From Coenobita brevimanus (lineage: Eukaryota; Arthropoda; Malacostraca; Decapoda; Coenobitidae): 64,000 nucleotides of DNA. Location: the NCBI GenBank assembly GCA_032717465.1, contig CM064632.1:31099593-31163592 (forward strand). Direction: 5' to 3'. A program made the translations under genes and the position numbers. Positions 30,010 through 39,779 of the stretch are shown here, in pieces (within the stretch, counting starts at the first letter, position 1; every line of letters starts with the position of its first letter). Below the pieces are notes generated by a model. That model made no database searches. It worked only from the letters and a program-made list of their open reading frames with translations, and was not told the DNA's origin.

Positions 30010-30720
30010 CTACAGGGTCAGGGTAGAAGAAAAAAATTGATGAAAATGGAATGGAATGAGGGAGACAGGATGGAATGGACGAGTGGAAGAGAAGGGAAAG
30101 AGGATAAGTGAAGGGAAGAGAAGGGAAATAGAGAAAGGAAATATAAATGAAAGCGTGAGTGAAAAGGACAAGGGATGGGGAAGGAGGAAGAGAAGAGTCA
30201 GAAAATACTGAAAAGAAGGGAAGAGATATATGGAAATTCTAAGTGGAAGAGACGAGCAGGTGGATGGGAAAGGGAAGGGAATGGAAGAGAAATTTTGAAA
30301 AGGAAAAGAAAGGAAAAGGGAAAGAAAAATGAAAGACGTGGAAGATAGAGAAGTAGGACTGGGAAGAGAAGAGGAAAAGGGAAAGGGAAGGGAGGGTAAG
30401 GGGAAAAGTGAAGAGAAGGTAAGGGGAAAGGGAAGAGGAAGGAAAGGGGGAATAGTGAAGAGGAGGGAAAAGGGAAGCGTGAATGGGAAAGGGAAGAAGA
30501 GGGTAAGTGAAAAGGAGTGAAGGGAAGAGACGTGGGATAGGGGAAGGGGGAAAGAGAGGGGAAAGAGGGAAGAGAGAGAAGGGCAAGGGGAAAAGGAAGA
30601 GAAAGGAAAAGGTTGAAGGAAACGATGTGGAAGGGGAAAGAGAAGAGAAATGAAAAGAAAATGGTAGAGGGGAATTAGGATAAGAGGAAGAGAAGGGAGA
30701 GGAAAAATGAGATGGCCAGA
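30010..30720. repeat. polypurine tract
   Basis: About 700 bp of A/G on the + strand with GGGAAGAGAAGG- and GGAAAAGGAA-type units and very few pyrimidines. The reverse-strand open frames (Phe/Pro/Leu/Ser-rich) are artefacts. Long mirror-like purine stretches could form triplex DNA. Confidence 0.9.
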
Positions 30721-30787
30721 CATGACAGGAATACTGTATGGCTAATAAGATTTTCTGATGAAGCGATGATGCTGGTTGAAATTATGA

Positions 30788-30790
<3 letters not shown>

Positions 30791-30844
<54 letters not shown>
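30791..30844. repeat. (GA)n microsatellite
   Basis: 54 bp of pure GA. Confidence 0.97.
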
Positions 30845-30849
<5 letters not shown>

Positions 30850-31500
30850 GGATTCTCATCAGGGAGGAAGTTTAATTACAATGATGCTAGTGGAAATCAT
30901 TGGAGATTCGTCCTTTCCGGCGCGTCCTGCCTAACTGAACACAAACACCAGAAAAGCGGAAAATGTGAAGTAGTGAAGGAAAAAATGAGGATAATGAGAA
31001 AAGCGAGGGAAAGTTTAGGAACCAGGGAAAATTAAGGGATACAGGGGAAAACAGGAAGACTGGAAAAATGACAAGGGAGGAGCTGAGGAGTACAAAGGAG
31101 TACAACGGAAAGCAAACAGCAACAGACCTATTGGTCCTTTCGTGGCTGTTTGGTATAGGGAAGGTTATAACTAACATCAACAAATCTTTCAGCCAAAGAC
31201 ACGTATAGAAAAGCAGGAAGACTCACCCCCCCCCCACCAAACCTTCCACCCGAAGCCGGCAGGAAATCATGAGGACCACCACCATGCAGCAGAGAAAAAC
31301 TGTCATGGAAATTTCATAGGAAAGAGGAAAAGGAAATCTTAGTCTACACTGTACCTGAAAAGGCAGGTAACATTAAGTGAATATTTATCGATGTTGTTCT
31401 GCCAATTGTATCATCCCGGTTCCGAAAAAAGGAAAGAAAAAAAGTTTCTGTATATACTGTAGATATGTATTATTCAGGAGTGAACATACTAAGCTGAGGA
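30845..31500. other. no recognisable feature
   Basis: Mixed, partly purine-rich sequence with a C run near 31226-31236. No assignable gene or repeat. Confidence 0.5.
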
Positions 31501-32539
31501 TGAGAAGACTGATACTTACCAGAGCGACCTTTAAAGGTTAGTAATATATCACAGTTCACTGCATTGGAGGGCAGTTGAGAGGGGAAGGAAAAAATATTGA
31601 TAATAAAAAAAGAGAAAATTATTACTGATAGGGGTAATTGAGAGAAGGGATAAAACAAAAAAAAAAGGCAAAGAAAAGGAAGACTAAAGACAGGTGGGGG
31701 GAATGAGGAAAGAAGAAAAATATAGGGAAAATAACGGGGTGAAAAAATTACCACTGATGGTAAGATCTGTTCGGGAAAATTCGTGAATGGCGGGGAAACA
31801 GGAAATTTTTGAAAAATAAATTGATAAAACAGTGAAACTGCAGGGAAAAGTACAGGAGACTGGAGAGAAAGATGTGTAGAGGAGAGAAGATAGGGAGAGA
31901 AAAGAGGAAAAGAAAGGGAGAGAAGTAAAATAAAACCGTGAAGTAAGAAAGAAAATGTAACGGTGGAAAAGAAAAAGTAACACCAAAACGGAACGTTATG
32001 TTTTACAAGGGCCTCCAGGGTCCAGAGAAGATGGAGGAGGAGAGGTAAGTACAGGGAGGAGCGGTGGAGAGAGACGAGAGGAAAAAGAGAGAGGAGGGAA
32101 AGGAGAGAAAAGTTAGGGAGGTGAAAGAAAGGCTGAAGAAAGGAAGAAGCGATGGAGGAGGGGATGTAAGTATAGAGAGGAGAGGTGGAGAGAGACGAGA
32201 GGGAAGACTCGAAAAAGGAAGAGAGAATAGAGGGAAGGGGGAGGAAGGAGGGAGGGGAAGGAAAAGGAGATAAAAGTGAGGGAGAATAAAGAAGGACTAA
32301 AGAAAGGAAGGTTGAACCTGTAAAGAGGGGAAGGACGAAAAGAAGAGAGAGAGAAAGGGAGAATTTCACCTCTGATCCATCTCCTTTCCTATAATTATTT
32401 CCGTGTCTTTCCATCTTCCCCTTCTTTCCTTATTCCTTCTTTTCATATTGCTGACATTTCTTTTCGTGTTAGCTCTGTTCTTTTCCTCATTTTCCTCAAC
32501 TGTGTTGATGTCCCGGAGGGAGGACAAAAAGCATTTTTC

Positions 32540-32548
32540 CTCTCTCTC

Positions 32549-32614
<66 letters not shown>
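32540..32614. repeat. (TC)n(TGTC)n(TC)n compound microsatellite
   Basis: A pure pyrimidine array with a TGTC core at 32550-32573. The copy-A equivalent at 977-1007 lacks the core. Confidence 0.95.
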
Positions 32615-32617
<3 letters not shown>

Positions 32618-32696
32618 GTTGTTGTTGGTGTAGTGGTTTGAACAGCCCAGTAGGAGTGACGGCTCTAGCTTCGTGTGTTAGATCAAGATTTTCGAC

Positions 32697-32908
32697 CATA
32701 CTCTTTTCACCTTAACTTTGCCCAGATATTCCTCTTCCAGCTTGTTTCACGTAGCTCAGTGGCAGAAAAATGACAGTATTGCTTTACATCCTCTCCATAG
32801 CACTTCTTCGTGACCAGCACCCTATTCTAGTGTTCATCTGCTGACAGTTCAACATTCAAGATAGAGGGATGGCAATTTTGGCCACGTTAGAGTTAAAAGA
32901 GTATAGTT
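32697..32908 (-). repeat. MITE-T copy 6
   Basis: Starts CATACTCTTTTCACCTTAAC and ends GTTAGAGTTAAAAGAGTATA. Paralogue of copy 1 at 1101-1311. Confidence 0.8.
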
Positions 32909-33035
32909 CATGCCACCAAGAAGAGTAGGCTGGTCAACTACCCTTAAAATTAGCGATAACTTTGCCTAACATCTTACTTCCAACTGTTTTTACTTCCTGT
33001 TTCATCTTTTTCCCATTTTCTGGTCATCATTTTAG

Positions 33036-33250
33036 CATACTCTTTTTTACCCTAACTTGGCCTAAAATTGCAGTCTCCCCATCGTGAATGTTGAGCTGTA
33101 GCAAGAGATTAATAGTAGAATATGATGCTAGTTACGAAGAAGTGCTATGGAATGGATGTACAGCAGTAGCATTGCCTTTTTGTGGCACTGACCTGCGTGA
33201 TGTAACCTGCTAAAGGACAAAAATCTGTGCCAAGTTAGAGTAAAAACAGC
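33036..33250 (+). repeat. MITE-T copy 7
   Basis: Starts CATACTCTTTTTTACCCTAA and ends GCCAAGTTAGAGTAAAAACA. It is the uninterrupted paralogue of copy 2 and gives the empty site for the TTAA element. Confidence 0.8.
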
Positions 33251-33279
33251 AGTCACCATAATCCCTTCAGCCTGATCTT

Positions 33280-33861
33280 TACCTCCGCCAAGAAGGTAAT
33301 GTTTTACCCCGCGTTGGTTTGTGTGTTAGCCGGATTACTCAAAAAGTTATGAACAGATTTTGATTTTTTTTTTAGGGCGGGCCATGGGCCAAGGAAGAAA
33401 TGATTAAAATATGGATCGGATCCGGATGCGGATCCGGAGTATCCTGCACAATATCTCCAAAAGTTCTCAGTGAATTTCAATGAAAATTTGTGGACAGGAC
33501 TGGTGGGCCATGGACCAAGAAAGAATTGGTTAAATTTGGGGACGAATGCGGATCCGGATCCTGTATCCGCGGATCCGGATCCGGAATTACTCAAAAAGTT
33601 ATGAACGGATTTTTATGAAATTTTGTGGAAGGGTGGGCCATGGGGCAAGGAAGAAATAATTAAATTTTGATCCGGATCCAGAGTATCCTGCACAATATCT
33701 CCAAAAGTTCTCAATGAATTTCAATGAAATTTTGTGGAAAGGTGGATCATTGACCAAGAAAGAACTGATTAAACTTTGGGGCGGATCCGGATCCGAATCC
33801 GGATCCTTTGAAATAGCAGTGGCATTGGCGGAGGTATGCGTTCTCTGAGCACTTTCTAGTT
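33280..33861 (+). repeat. GGATCC-rich repeat with inverted ends
   Basis: Begins ACCTCCGCCAAGAAGG and ends CATTGGCGGAGGTATGCG, so CCTCCGCCAA and TTGGCGGAGG form a 10-bp terminal inversion. Inside are two ~250-bp direct repeats sharing ATTACTCAAAAAGTTATGAA, GTGGGCCATGG.CCAAG, and GAGTATCCTGCACAATATCT, separated by runs of GGATCCGGATCC. From memory, similar sequence occurs in many aquatic animals, but I cannot verify that here. Not coding. Confidence 0.75.
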
Positions 33862-34146
33862 TTTTTTTTTCTATCCAGGTTATTATAATGAGGCCAGGAG
33901 AGACTTTCCGTACCTGATAATAAGATATCGCCTTCATTTAATTCTTCGCTGTTGGAAATCCTTCCTAACTTGAAAATGTCTCTTGATAACCTGAGTGAAT
34001 TGGTGTCATCGGTGTGAAGTGGCTACAATCCTTGAGAAATATTTGGCGTATAACCCATAAATATCAAGGTCACAGATGGAAGCCAAACGGTTCTGACAGT
34101 CCAATATTTTAGTGGTTGTAAATTTGTCACGAGTAGGAATGTTATT

Positions 34147-34404
34147 TTCCTGTCACTTCTTATTGCTTTTCCTTCCTTTACAAGGTGGCATTACATTGAG
34201 TGACAAGCCAAATGGATTCCTGTAAGCCAAGAAACCATTTACAACGCTGGATGGTAACCATATAACCAAACCATACGTGCTCCCTACGTGTCAACAAGTG
34301 GGTTGGTGGAGGGTTAGTGCCCCTTCCCGTAAAACAAATAACTCAAAGCCAAAACGCCAACCCTTACTGGATTATGGCGTCTGGCAATAGATAGATAGAT
34401 AGAT
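34147..34404 (+). mobile_element. SINE with RTE-like 3' end, copy 1 (12-bp target duplication)
   Basis: 258 bp flanked by the perfect duplication AGGAATGTTATT at 34135-34146 and 34405-34416. The 5' part begins TTCCTGTCACTTCTTATTGC. The middle carries CTCCCTACGTGTCAACAAG and GGAGGGTTAGTGCCCC. The 3' end is GGATTATGGCGTCTGGCAAT followed by (AGAT)n. The 3' ~45 bp resembles the terminus of the RTE LINE (GGGATTAGGGCGTCGGGC + GATA tail). A second copy is at 49254-49512, and the middle plus 3' end recur in the 5S-headed SINE at 53686-53905. The origin of the 5' part is not recognised. Confidence 0.85.
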
Positions 34405-34664
34405 AGGAATGTTATTCATACAAGTAAATATTTACCTACATAATGATAGAGATTTCATCATTACTATAAACTGCATTTTTCATTTAACATTGCGTCTGTT
34501 ATTTTGTTCTGCTGGTCGTCTTAGTAATGTTGTAAACTTAAATTGTTGTATTGTCACTAAGTATATATATATTTTTTCAGGTAAGTCACAGCTTCTGCCG
34601 TAACTTACCGTACTGTATCGTACTGCTTATGTTGTATTGTTACCGGTCATAATAATAACTAATA

Positions 34665-34666
34665 AT

Positions 34667-34699
<33 letters not shown>

Positions 34700-34800
34700 T
34701 ATTATTATTATTATTGTTATTATTATTATTTTATCGTCATCATCATCATCATCATTATTATTAGTATTAGTGTTAGTATTAGCATTAGTATTATTATTTG
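34665..34800. repeat. (AAT)n/(ATT)n inverted microsatellite pair
   Basis: (AAT)n runs directly into (ATT)n, then ATC and ATT runs. Block-B equivalent of 5013-5121. The complementary arms could extrude a hairpin. Confidence 0.9.
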
Positions 34801-35279
34801 TCCATGTCCGCAAAAATTTGAGGGACTAGTAGCCTTTCCATCACAAAATATTTGCAAATACCATTATCTTTGTATTGAACCCACAGTCACCAGTTCTGAC
34901 AAAAGAGTCGATATAATGATTTTCACATTTTCGCGTGTCGTAATTTCGGACAATTTCGCACTGTCGCGTCGGGCGCGATCGCCATTTTTATTTTTTTTCT
35001 GACACTGTACTTAGCCCGACCTAATGCAAAAAGAATTAGGTCGATATCTATTACCGTTCTCGTGAAAGAAACGGACAACTCACAGATAGACACACGTACA
35101 CAGCTTGACATTATTATTATTATTATTATTATATTATTGTTGTTGTTGTTGTTTTTATTATATGATCCGCAAGAAAAGTATATACACTAAGTTTCCGTTA
35201 CCTAATCCGGATTCCAGACACACCCATAACACCTTACCTCAATTATCGTAGATAGGCCTGTTCCGTTGTCACAGAAATG
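34801..35279. other. non-coding part of block B
   Basis: Contains a GC-richer patch CGCGTCGGGCGCGATCGCC at ~34964-34982 that is absent from the A copy, and another ATT/GTT microsatellite at 35111-35155. No gene. Confidence 0.6.
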
Positions 35280-36043
35280 GTGATGGTGATAATACTGTTG
35301 ACTGTTGGTGATGGTTATGATAGTGATTGAAAATGATAGCGATATTGGTGGTACATGCTGGTGATACTGATTGTTAAATGCTGATGGTGATAGTGATAAT
35401 AATGGTAACGGTGACATAAACAGAGGTTGTGCTATCGACAGCTAGTGAACTGTGATGCTACTGCTGATGAAGATGATGATAGTGCTCGTGGTTATCATGT
35501 TGATGATGACGATGATGGTGGTATTGGCGGTGCTGCTGCTGTTGCTGCTGCTCTTGCTGCTGCTGATGATAGTGGTGGTGACGATAGTGGTGGTATTGGT
35601 GGCGGTGATGATGGTGATGATGGTGATGATAATAAGGATGATTGTGGTGGTGGTGGTGGTGACTAATTGTGCTAGTTATGGCAGCGATATTGCTGGCTTA
35701 GTAGGTAGTGACTATTGGTACGAGAGATGGTGATTGTGACAGATAGTGCTACTGGTGACAGTGATAATAATGGTGGTAGTGGTGATGGTTAAAGGGTTAG
35801 TGCAAAGCCATCAGAGTGCTGGTGTTGGTGACGGTGATGGTGAAGTGCTAGTTGATGGTGATGGTGTGAGGTCCTAGTGGTGGTGATAGAGGTTTTGGTG
35901 TTAGTACTAGTGACTCAAAGTGTTTGTGGTGGTGATGCTATTGGTGGCTGGTGCTGGTGATATTTCGGTGGTGATGTAGTGATGATGACATTCATGGCGA
36001 TAGTGGTGATAGTGACTCCTGGTGCTATTAATGACAGAAAGTG

Positions 36044-36248
36044 CTATACCCTTCACACTTTGACATGGATTTCTTTTCACATAGTTGAATGGAAAATAAG
36101 ACAGTACTACGGGTCTACACTCTGAACCATTGCACTTCTTCATGACTATCATACTCTGTTGTTGCCGGTAATCCATTGCTACAACTCAGCACTCAAAAAA
36201 GGAGAGATGGCAGTTTTATATCAAGTAAATGTAAATAAGAGTATAGTA
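36044..36248 (-). repeat. MITE-T copy 8
   Basis: Starts CTATACCCTTCACACTTTGA and ends AAATGTAAATAAGAGTATAG. Paralogue of copy 3. Confidence 0.65.
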
Positions 36249-36395
36249 GTGGTGGTGACAGTCCTTGCACCAAACATTATCACCACCGCCACCATTCCAG
36301 TCGCCACGATAGCACAGCGGCCTAGACTTCTAACGCGGGTGGTGAAAGTTGTGATAAGGTGGTGTTAATGATGATGGTGCTGATAACTCTTGATG

Positions 36396-36600
36396 CTATA
36401 CTCCTTTTGCTCTAACTTGGCTTAAAATTACCACCTCTTCATTTTGAATACTGAGTTGTAGCAATAGTTTAACACTAGAAGGTGGTACTGGTTGTGAAGC
36501 AGTGCTATGGAAAGGATGTATAGCAACAGCATCGTCTTTATCTGCCACTGAGCTACGTGAAATAACCTGAAGGAGGATGAAAGTCTGAGCCATCTTAAAG
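36396..36600 (+). repeat. MITE-T copy 9
   Basis: Starts CTATACTCCTTTTGCTCTAA; the right end is eroded, ending GAGCCATCTTAAAG. Paralogue of copy 4. Confidence 0.7.
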
Positions 36601-36896
36601 GCAGGACGGTGATGGTGATAAATGATGGTGATGGTTATTGTTGCTGACAGTGGTGGTGTAGCTGATATTAACTGCTGGTTGTAGTGAATCATATTGCGGT
36701 TTTGTTGGTGATGGTGATCGTGGTGATAGTGATGATGATGATAGTAGTGATAGTGACAATGATTGATGTTAATGAGTGCTAGTGCTAGTAATTACCGATG
36801 CCAGTAATGGTGATGATAGTGGTTTTGTTGACCCTTTGTGTTTATTTTGTGATAAATGATGGAGCTGTGATAATGGTGACGGTTATGGTGCTAGTG

Positions 36897-37165
36897 GCTG
36901 ATGATGAGAGTGATGGCAATAGTGGCTGATTGTAATAATGATGGTGCTATACTAGTGGCTGATTGTGATAATGATGGTGCTATACTAGTGGCTGATTGTG
37001 ATAATGATGGAGCTAGTGGCTGATTGTGATAATGATGGTGCTAGTGGCTGATTGTGATAATGATGGTGCTAGTGGCTGATGGTGAAAGTGATGGTGCTAT
37101 TGGCTGGTGGTGATAATGATGATGCTAGTGACTGATGGTGAAAGTGATGGTGCTAGTGGTGGTGA
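36897..37165. repeat. ~27-bp tandem repeat
   Basis: About eight to nine units built on GTGATAATGATGGTGC plus TAGTGGCTGAT, some with a 5-bp TATAC insertion. Copy A has only a rudimentary version near 6950-7010, so the array expanded after the block duplication. Confidence 0.8.
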
Positions 37166-37259
37166 TAGTACTTGCACCACCACCACCAGTCTCGACGAAA
37201 GGAGAGCGCCCTAGACTGCTGACACAGACTTTCACTAATCCTCAGTAATCCCTCTCGCC

Positions 37260-37680
37260 CACTTCTACACCCTTTTTTTTTTTTTTTTAACACTTTTTCA
37301 GCATCATTCTTTTTTCCCAGTAATTTTATATTACTTTTTTTTTTTTACGGCACTAATATATTATTTTACTCCTTTGCTCTTTTCAGTGTTTGTTTGCGTT
37401 AGTTTGCGTCTTACTTCTTAGACTGTCATTTTTTTTCTTTTTATATTCATTTCTTTCTCAGTTTTCTGTTTTGTTTTGCATTAATTGCTCCTTTACCTTT
37501 TTGTGGGCATTGCCTGTTTTTTGCCTTTATTGTTGTTTTATTCTCAGTTTTTCCTTTTCCATTTTTGTTCAATTTTCCCCCTTTTTTTTTATTTCCATGC
37601 TTTATTGTTATTTTTTAAAATTAATTGTCATTTTCCTTTGGTCGATATTCTTTGTTATTTCAGTCCATTATGGTCATTTA
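37260..37680. repeat. T-rich tract at the end of block B
   Basis: Equivalent of 7110-7500. Runs of T up to ~18. No gene. Confidence 0.75.
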
Positions 37681-37690
37681 ACATTTTGGG

Positions 37691-38214
37691 AGGTTTAAGG
37701 GTTTGAACTTCCCAGTCGGAGTGAGGAATGAATGAGTTCTAGGATCTTGTATTGTCTGTTTCTTTTACTCAGTTTCGTTTCGGCTTCTTCACTTGACACG
37801 TCTTCTCATCTCAGTCAAATTGTCACGTCATCTAATCTCAGTCATATCTTCTTTGATCACCGCGTAATCCCATCATCATCACAGATGGTCTCGTGGTTGG
37901 AACTCCCTAGTCGGAGTGAACGCCTTGCATAGACTCAGTTCAAAGAAAAGAATGGAATGTTTTAATAAAGCTACCTAATGCCATCAGGGGAAGTGTGCTG
38001 GCCATCTACACTTAAATGTACTGGACTGCCATAGCCTAGCCTCGGGCCCCTACTCATGAAGCTGATGATAGGGAATTTCCTGTTATCATTGTACCCTCTG
38101 CAGTTCAGTTCAGCCTCCTCCGCGCCGCCCTCCTTAACATTCATGCTGCTATCAGCGAATCTCCAGGCAGATTATCGGAGCTTGTCCATAAGCGCCTCTG
38201 TATCCCTACCCTCA
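37691..38214. other. no recognisable feature
   Basis: Unique-looking sequence; two short direct repeats of AACTTCCCAGTCGGAGTGA / AACTCCCTAGTCGGAGTGA (37706, 37901). No supported gene. Confidence 0.5.
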
Positions 38215-38935
38215 ACAATCACCTCCTTCCACTCCCTCACCACTTCACTCTTCACCCTCCTCTCTCTCTCCAGTTCACTTCCCTCCCTCACCATTTCACT
38301 TCCTTCTCACCCCTTCACTTCTCTCCCTCACCTCTTCCCTCCCGCACCACTTCACTTTCCTCACCCACCACTTCACTTTCCTCCCCTACCTCTTCCCTCC
38401 CACACCACTTCACTTCCTCACCATGTCACTTCCCTCCCTCACCATTTCTCTCCTTCAGCACTCCACTTCCCTCCTTCACCACTTCACTTCACTCCCTCCA
38501 TTCTCCTACCTTCCACACTTTATTCCCCTTACATCACTGGCCTTATTCATCAGATTATCGGATCTCGTCAACAGTTATTGTACCTATATATCCCATCTCT
38601 CATCCATCACCACCTCCCTCCCTCCCTCTTACGAACTCACCTCCTTCCCTTTCACCAGCTCACCTCCCTCTCGCCAGCTCATCTCCCTCCCTCTCATCAG
38701 CTGACCTCCCTCCCTTTCCCCAGCTCACCTCCTCCCTCTCCCCAGCTCATCTCCCTCCCATGCCTTATTATTCACCTCCCTTTCTTACTTTGGCATAACG
38801 TATCCCGCAGCATCCCGGTGATCGTTACTTCACCTCTCAGTCTCCCTCATTTCTCACCGGTTAACCTCCCATCCCTCCATTTCCTCACTACGTCCCTCAC
38901 CAGTCCACCTCACCCTCTGCGTCAACAGTCATGAT
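38215..38935. repeat. polypyrimidine degenerate minisatellite
   Basis: About 700 bp of CACTTCCCTCCCTCACCAC- and CTCACCTCCCTC-type units of roughly 17-22 bp. The 292-codon frame across it (Pro/Ser/Leu/His-rich) is a translation of the repeat, not a protein. Confidence 0.85.
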
Positions 38936-39206
38936 GCGAACAGTGGCCCTCTTAAACAGATTATGGGATCCTGTTGACGAGCCCCACTACATCCCAGGGG
39001 CCCCAGCGGATACCCCGCCTGTCCGAACCCGGTGTTGTGCCCCGTATCCGTCCTAAGCAGATCACGTAGTTAGTCTATTTAGTACGTTTTTTTTTTTTTT
39101 TTTTTTTACCTGTTGTCGCAATTTACCTTATTCCCAGGCGTTGGAGAGGGACGCCTTTACATGGTGGCATTGATATGACTGGGAAGTGGAGCTGCCCAGT
39201 TATACC

Positions 39207-39209
<3 letters not shown>
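38936..39209. other. no recognisable feature
   Basis: Includes a T23 run near 39087-39110. Nothing assigned. Confidence 0.5.

Positions 39210-39256
<47 letters not shown>
39210..39256. repeat. (GA)n microsatellite
   Basis: 47 bp of pure GA, lying at the 3' side of the minus-strand LINE remnant that follows. Confidence 0.97.
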
Positions 39257-39258
<2 letters not shown>

Positions 39259-39545
39259 TTTTGTTTGTCTGCCCTGGACACCTAATGGAGGCTCTCCATG
39301 CTGCTCGATCCCGGGCAGCCTTCATATTTAGTCCCATATCGCTGAGATCACACTCTATGATCTCGCGTCAGGTCTTTTTCAGTCTGCCTCTCGCAACCCC
39401 ACCCTAGACATTTACACCTCTCACTTTCCGCACCCAGTTAACATCATCCATCCTCTCAGTATGACCAAACCATCTCAGTCTGTCAATCCCCATCACAGCA
39501 CTAATACAGTCAAGTCCCATCCTTCCTGCCAACTCTTCAGTGAGC
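39257..39545 (-). pseudogene. RTE-like LINE C-terminal remnant
   Basis: Minus-strand translation reads MGIDRLRWFGHTERMDDVNW, then after a stop VARGRLKKT, another stop, and REIIECDLSDMGLNMKAARD followed by RAAWRASI. This is the RWFGH..GRP/LKKTW..DL C-terminal signature of RTE-like ORF2 proteins, distinct in sequence from the copy at 2758-4632. Two in-frame stops; only the last ~90 codons remain. Confidence 0.8.
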
Positions 39546-39779
39546 CGTTAATATTAGGTAGGAATGAGTCCCTTCGGTTACTAGTCATATTTGCCCTTCA
39601 TTGTGACAACAGTCGACCATCAACTGAGATGAATGTGTTATTAATTTTAGCCAAACACGCTTCAGTAGTTCACGTATTGCTCCTCCGATGGTCAGGGACG
39701 TTATTTATTTTTTATTGTTGTGCTGCAGAGCGATTTTATTCAACTGCATATTCAAATCCCAATATGCAGTTGACACCAT

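Larger units (their letters stand above)
35280..37165. repeat. GGTGAT-type low-complexity tract, block B
   Basis: Equivalent of 5225-7020, with MITE-T copies 8 and 9 embedded. Asp-, Ala- and Val/Met-rich open frames are artefacts. The last part (36897-37165) is a regular tandem array, annotated separately. Confidence 0.85.
31860..37690 (+). repeat. duplicated block, copy B
   Basis: Same-strand paralogue of 365-7520; landmarks are listed there. Insertions private to B are the GGATCC-rich repeat (33280-33861) and a SINE (34147-34404). B lacks the TTAA element and the RTE LINE of copy A and shows their unoccupied sites at ~33235 and ~34030. The preceding 31500-31860 is purine-rich and may also belong. 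Confidence 0.85.

Noticed and set aside
30010..30723. 237-codon reverse-strand open frame
   Set aside because: Polypurine tract: A/G-only sequence lacks stop codons on the complementary strand by composition.
38056..38934. 292-codon Pro/Ser/Leu/His-rich open frame
   Set aside because: It is a translation of a degenerate pyrimidine minisatellite; several frames are open and none shows protein-like composition or motifs.
39085..39205. Possible extra SINE head (CCTTTACATGGTGGCATTGA)
   Set aside because: Only ~20 bp resemble the SINE at 34147 (CCTTTACAAGGTGGCATTAC), with no body or tail; too short to call.
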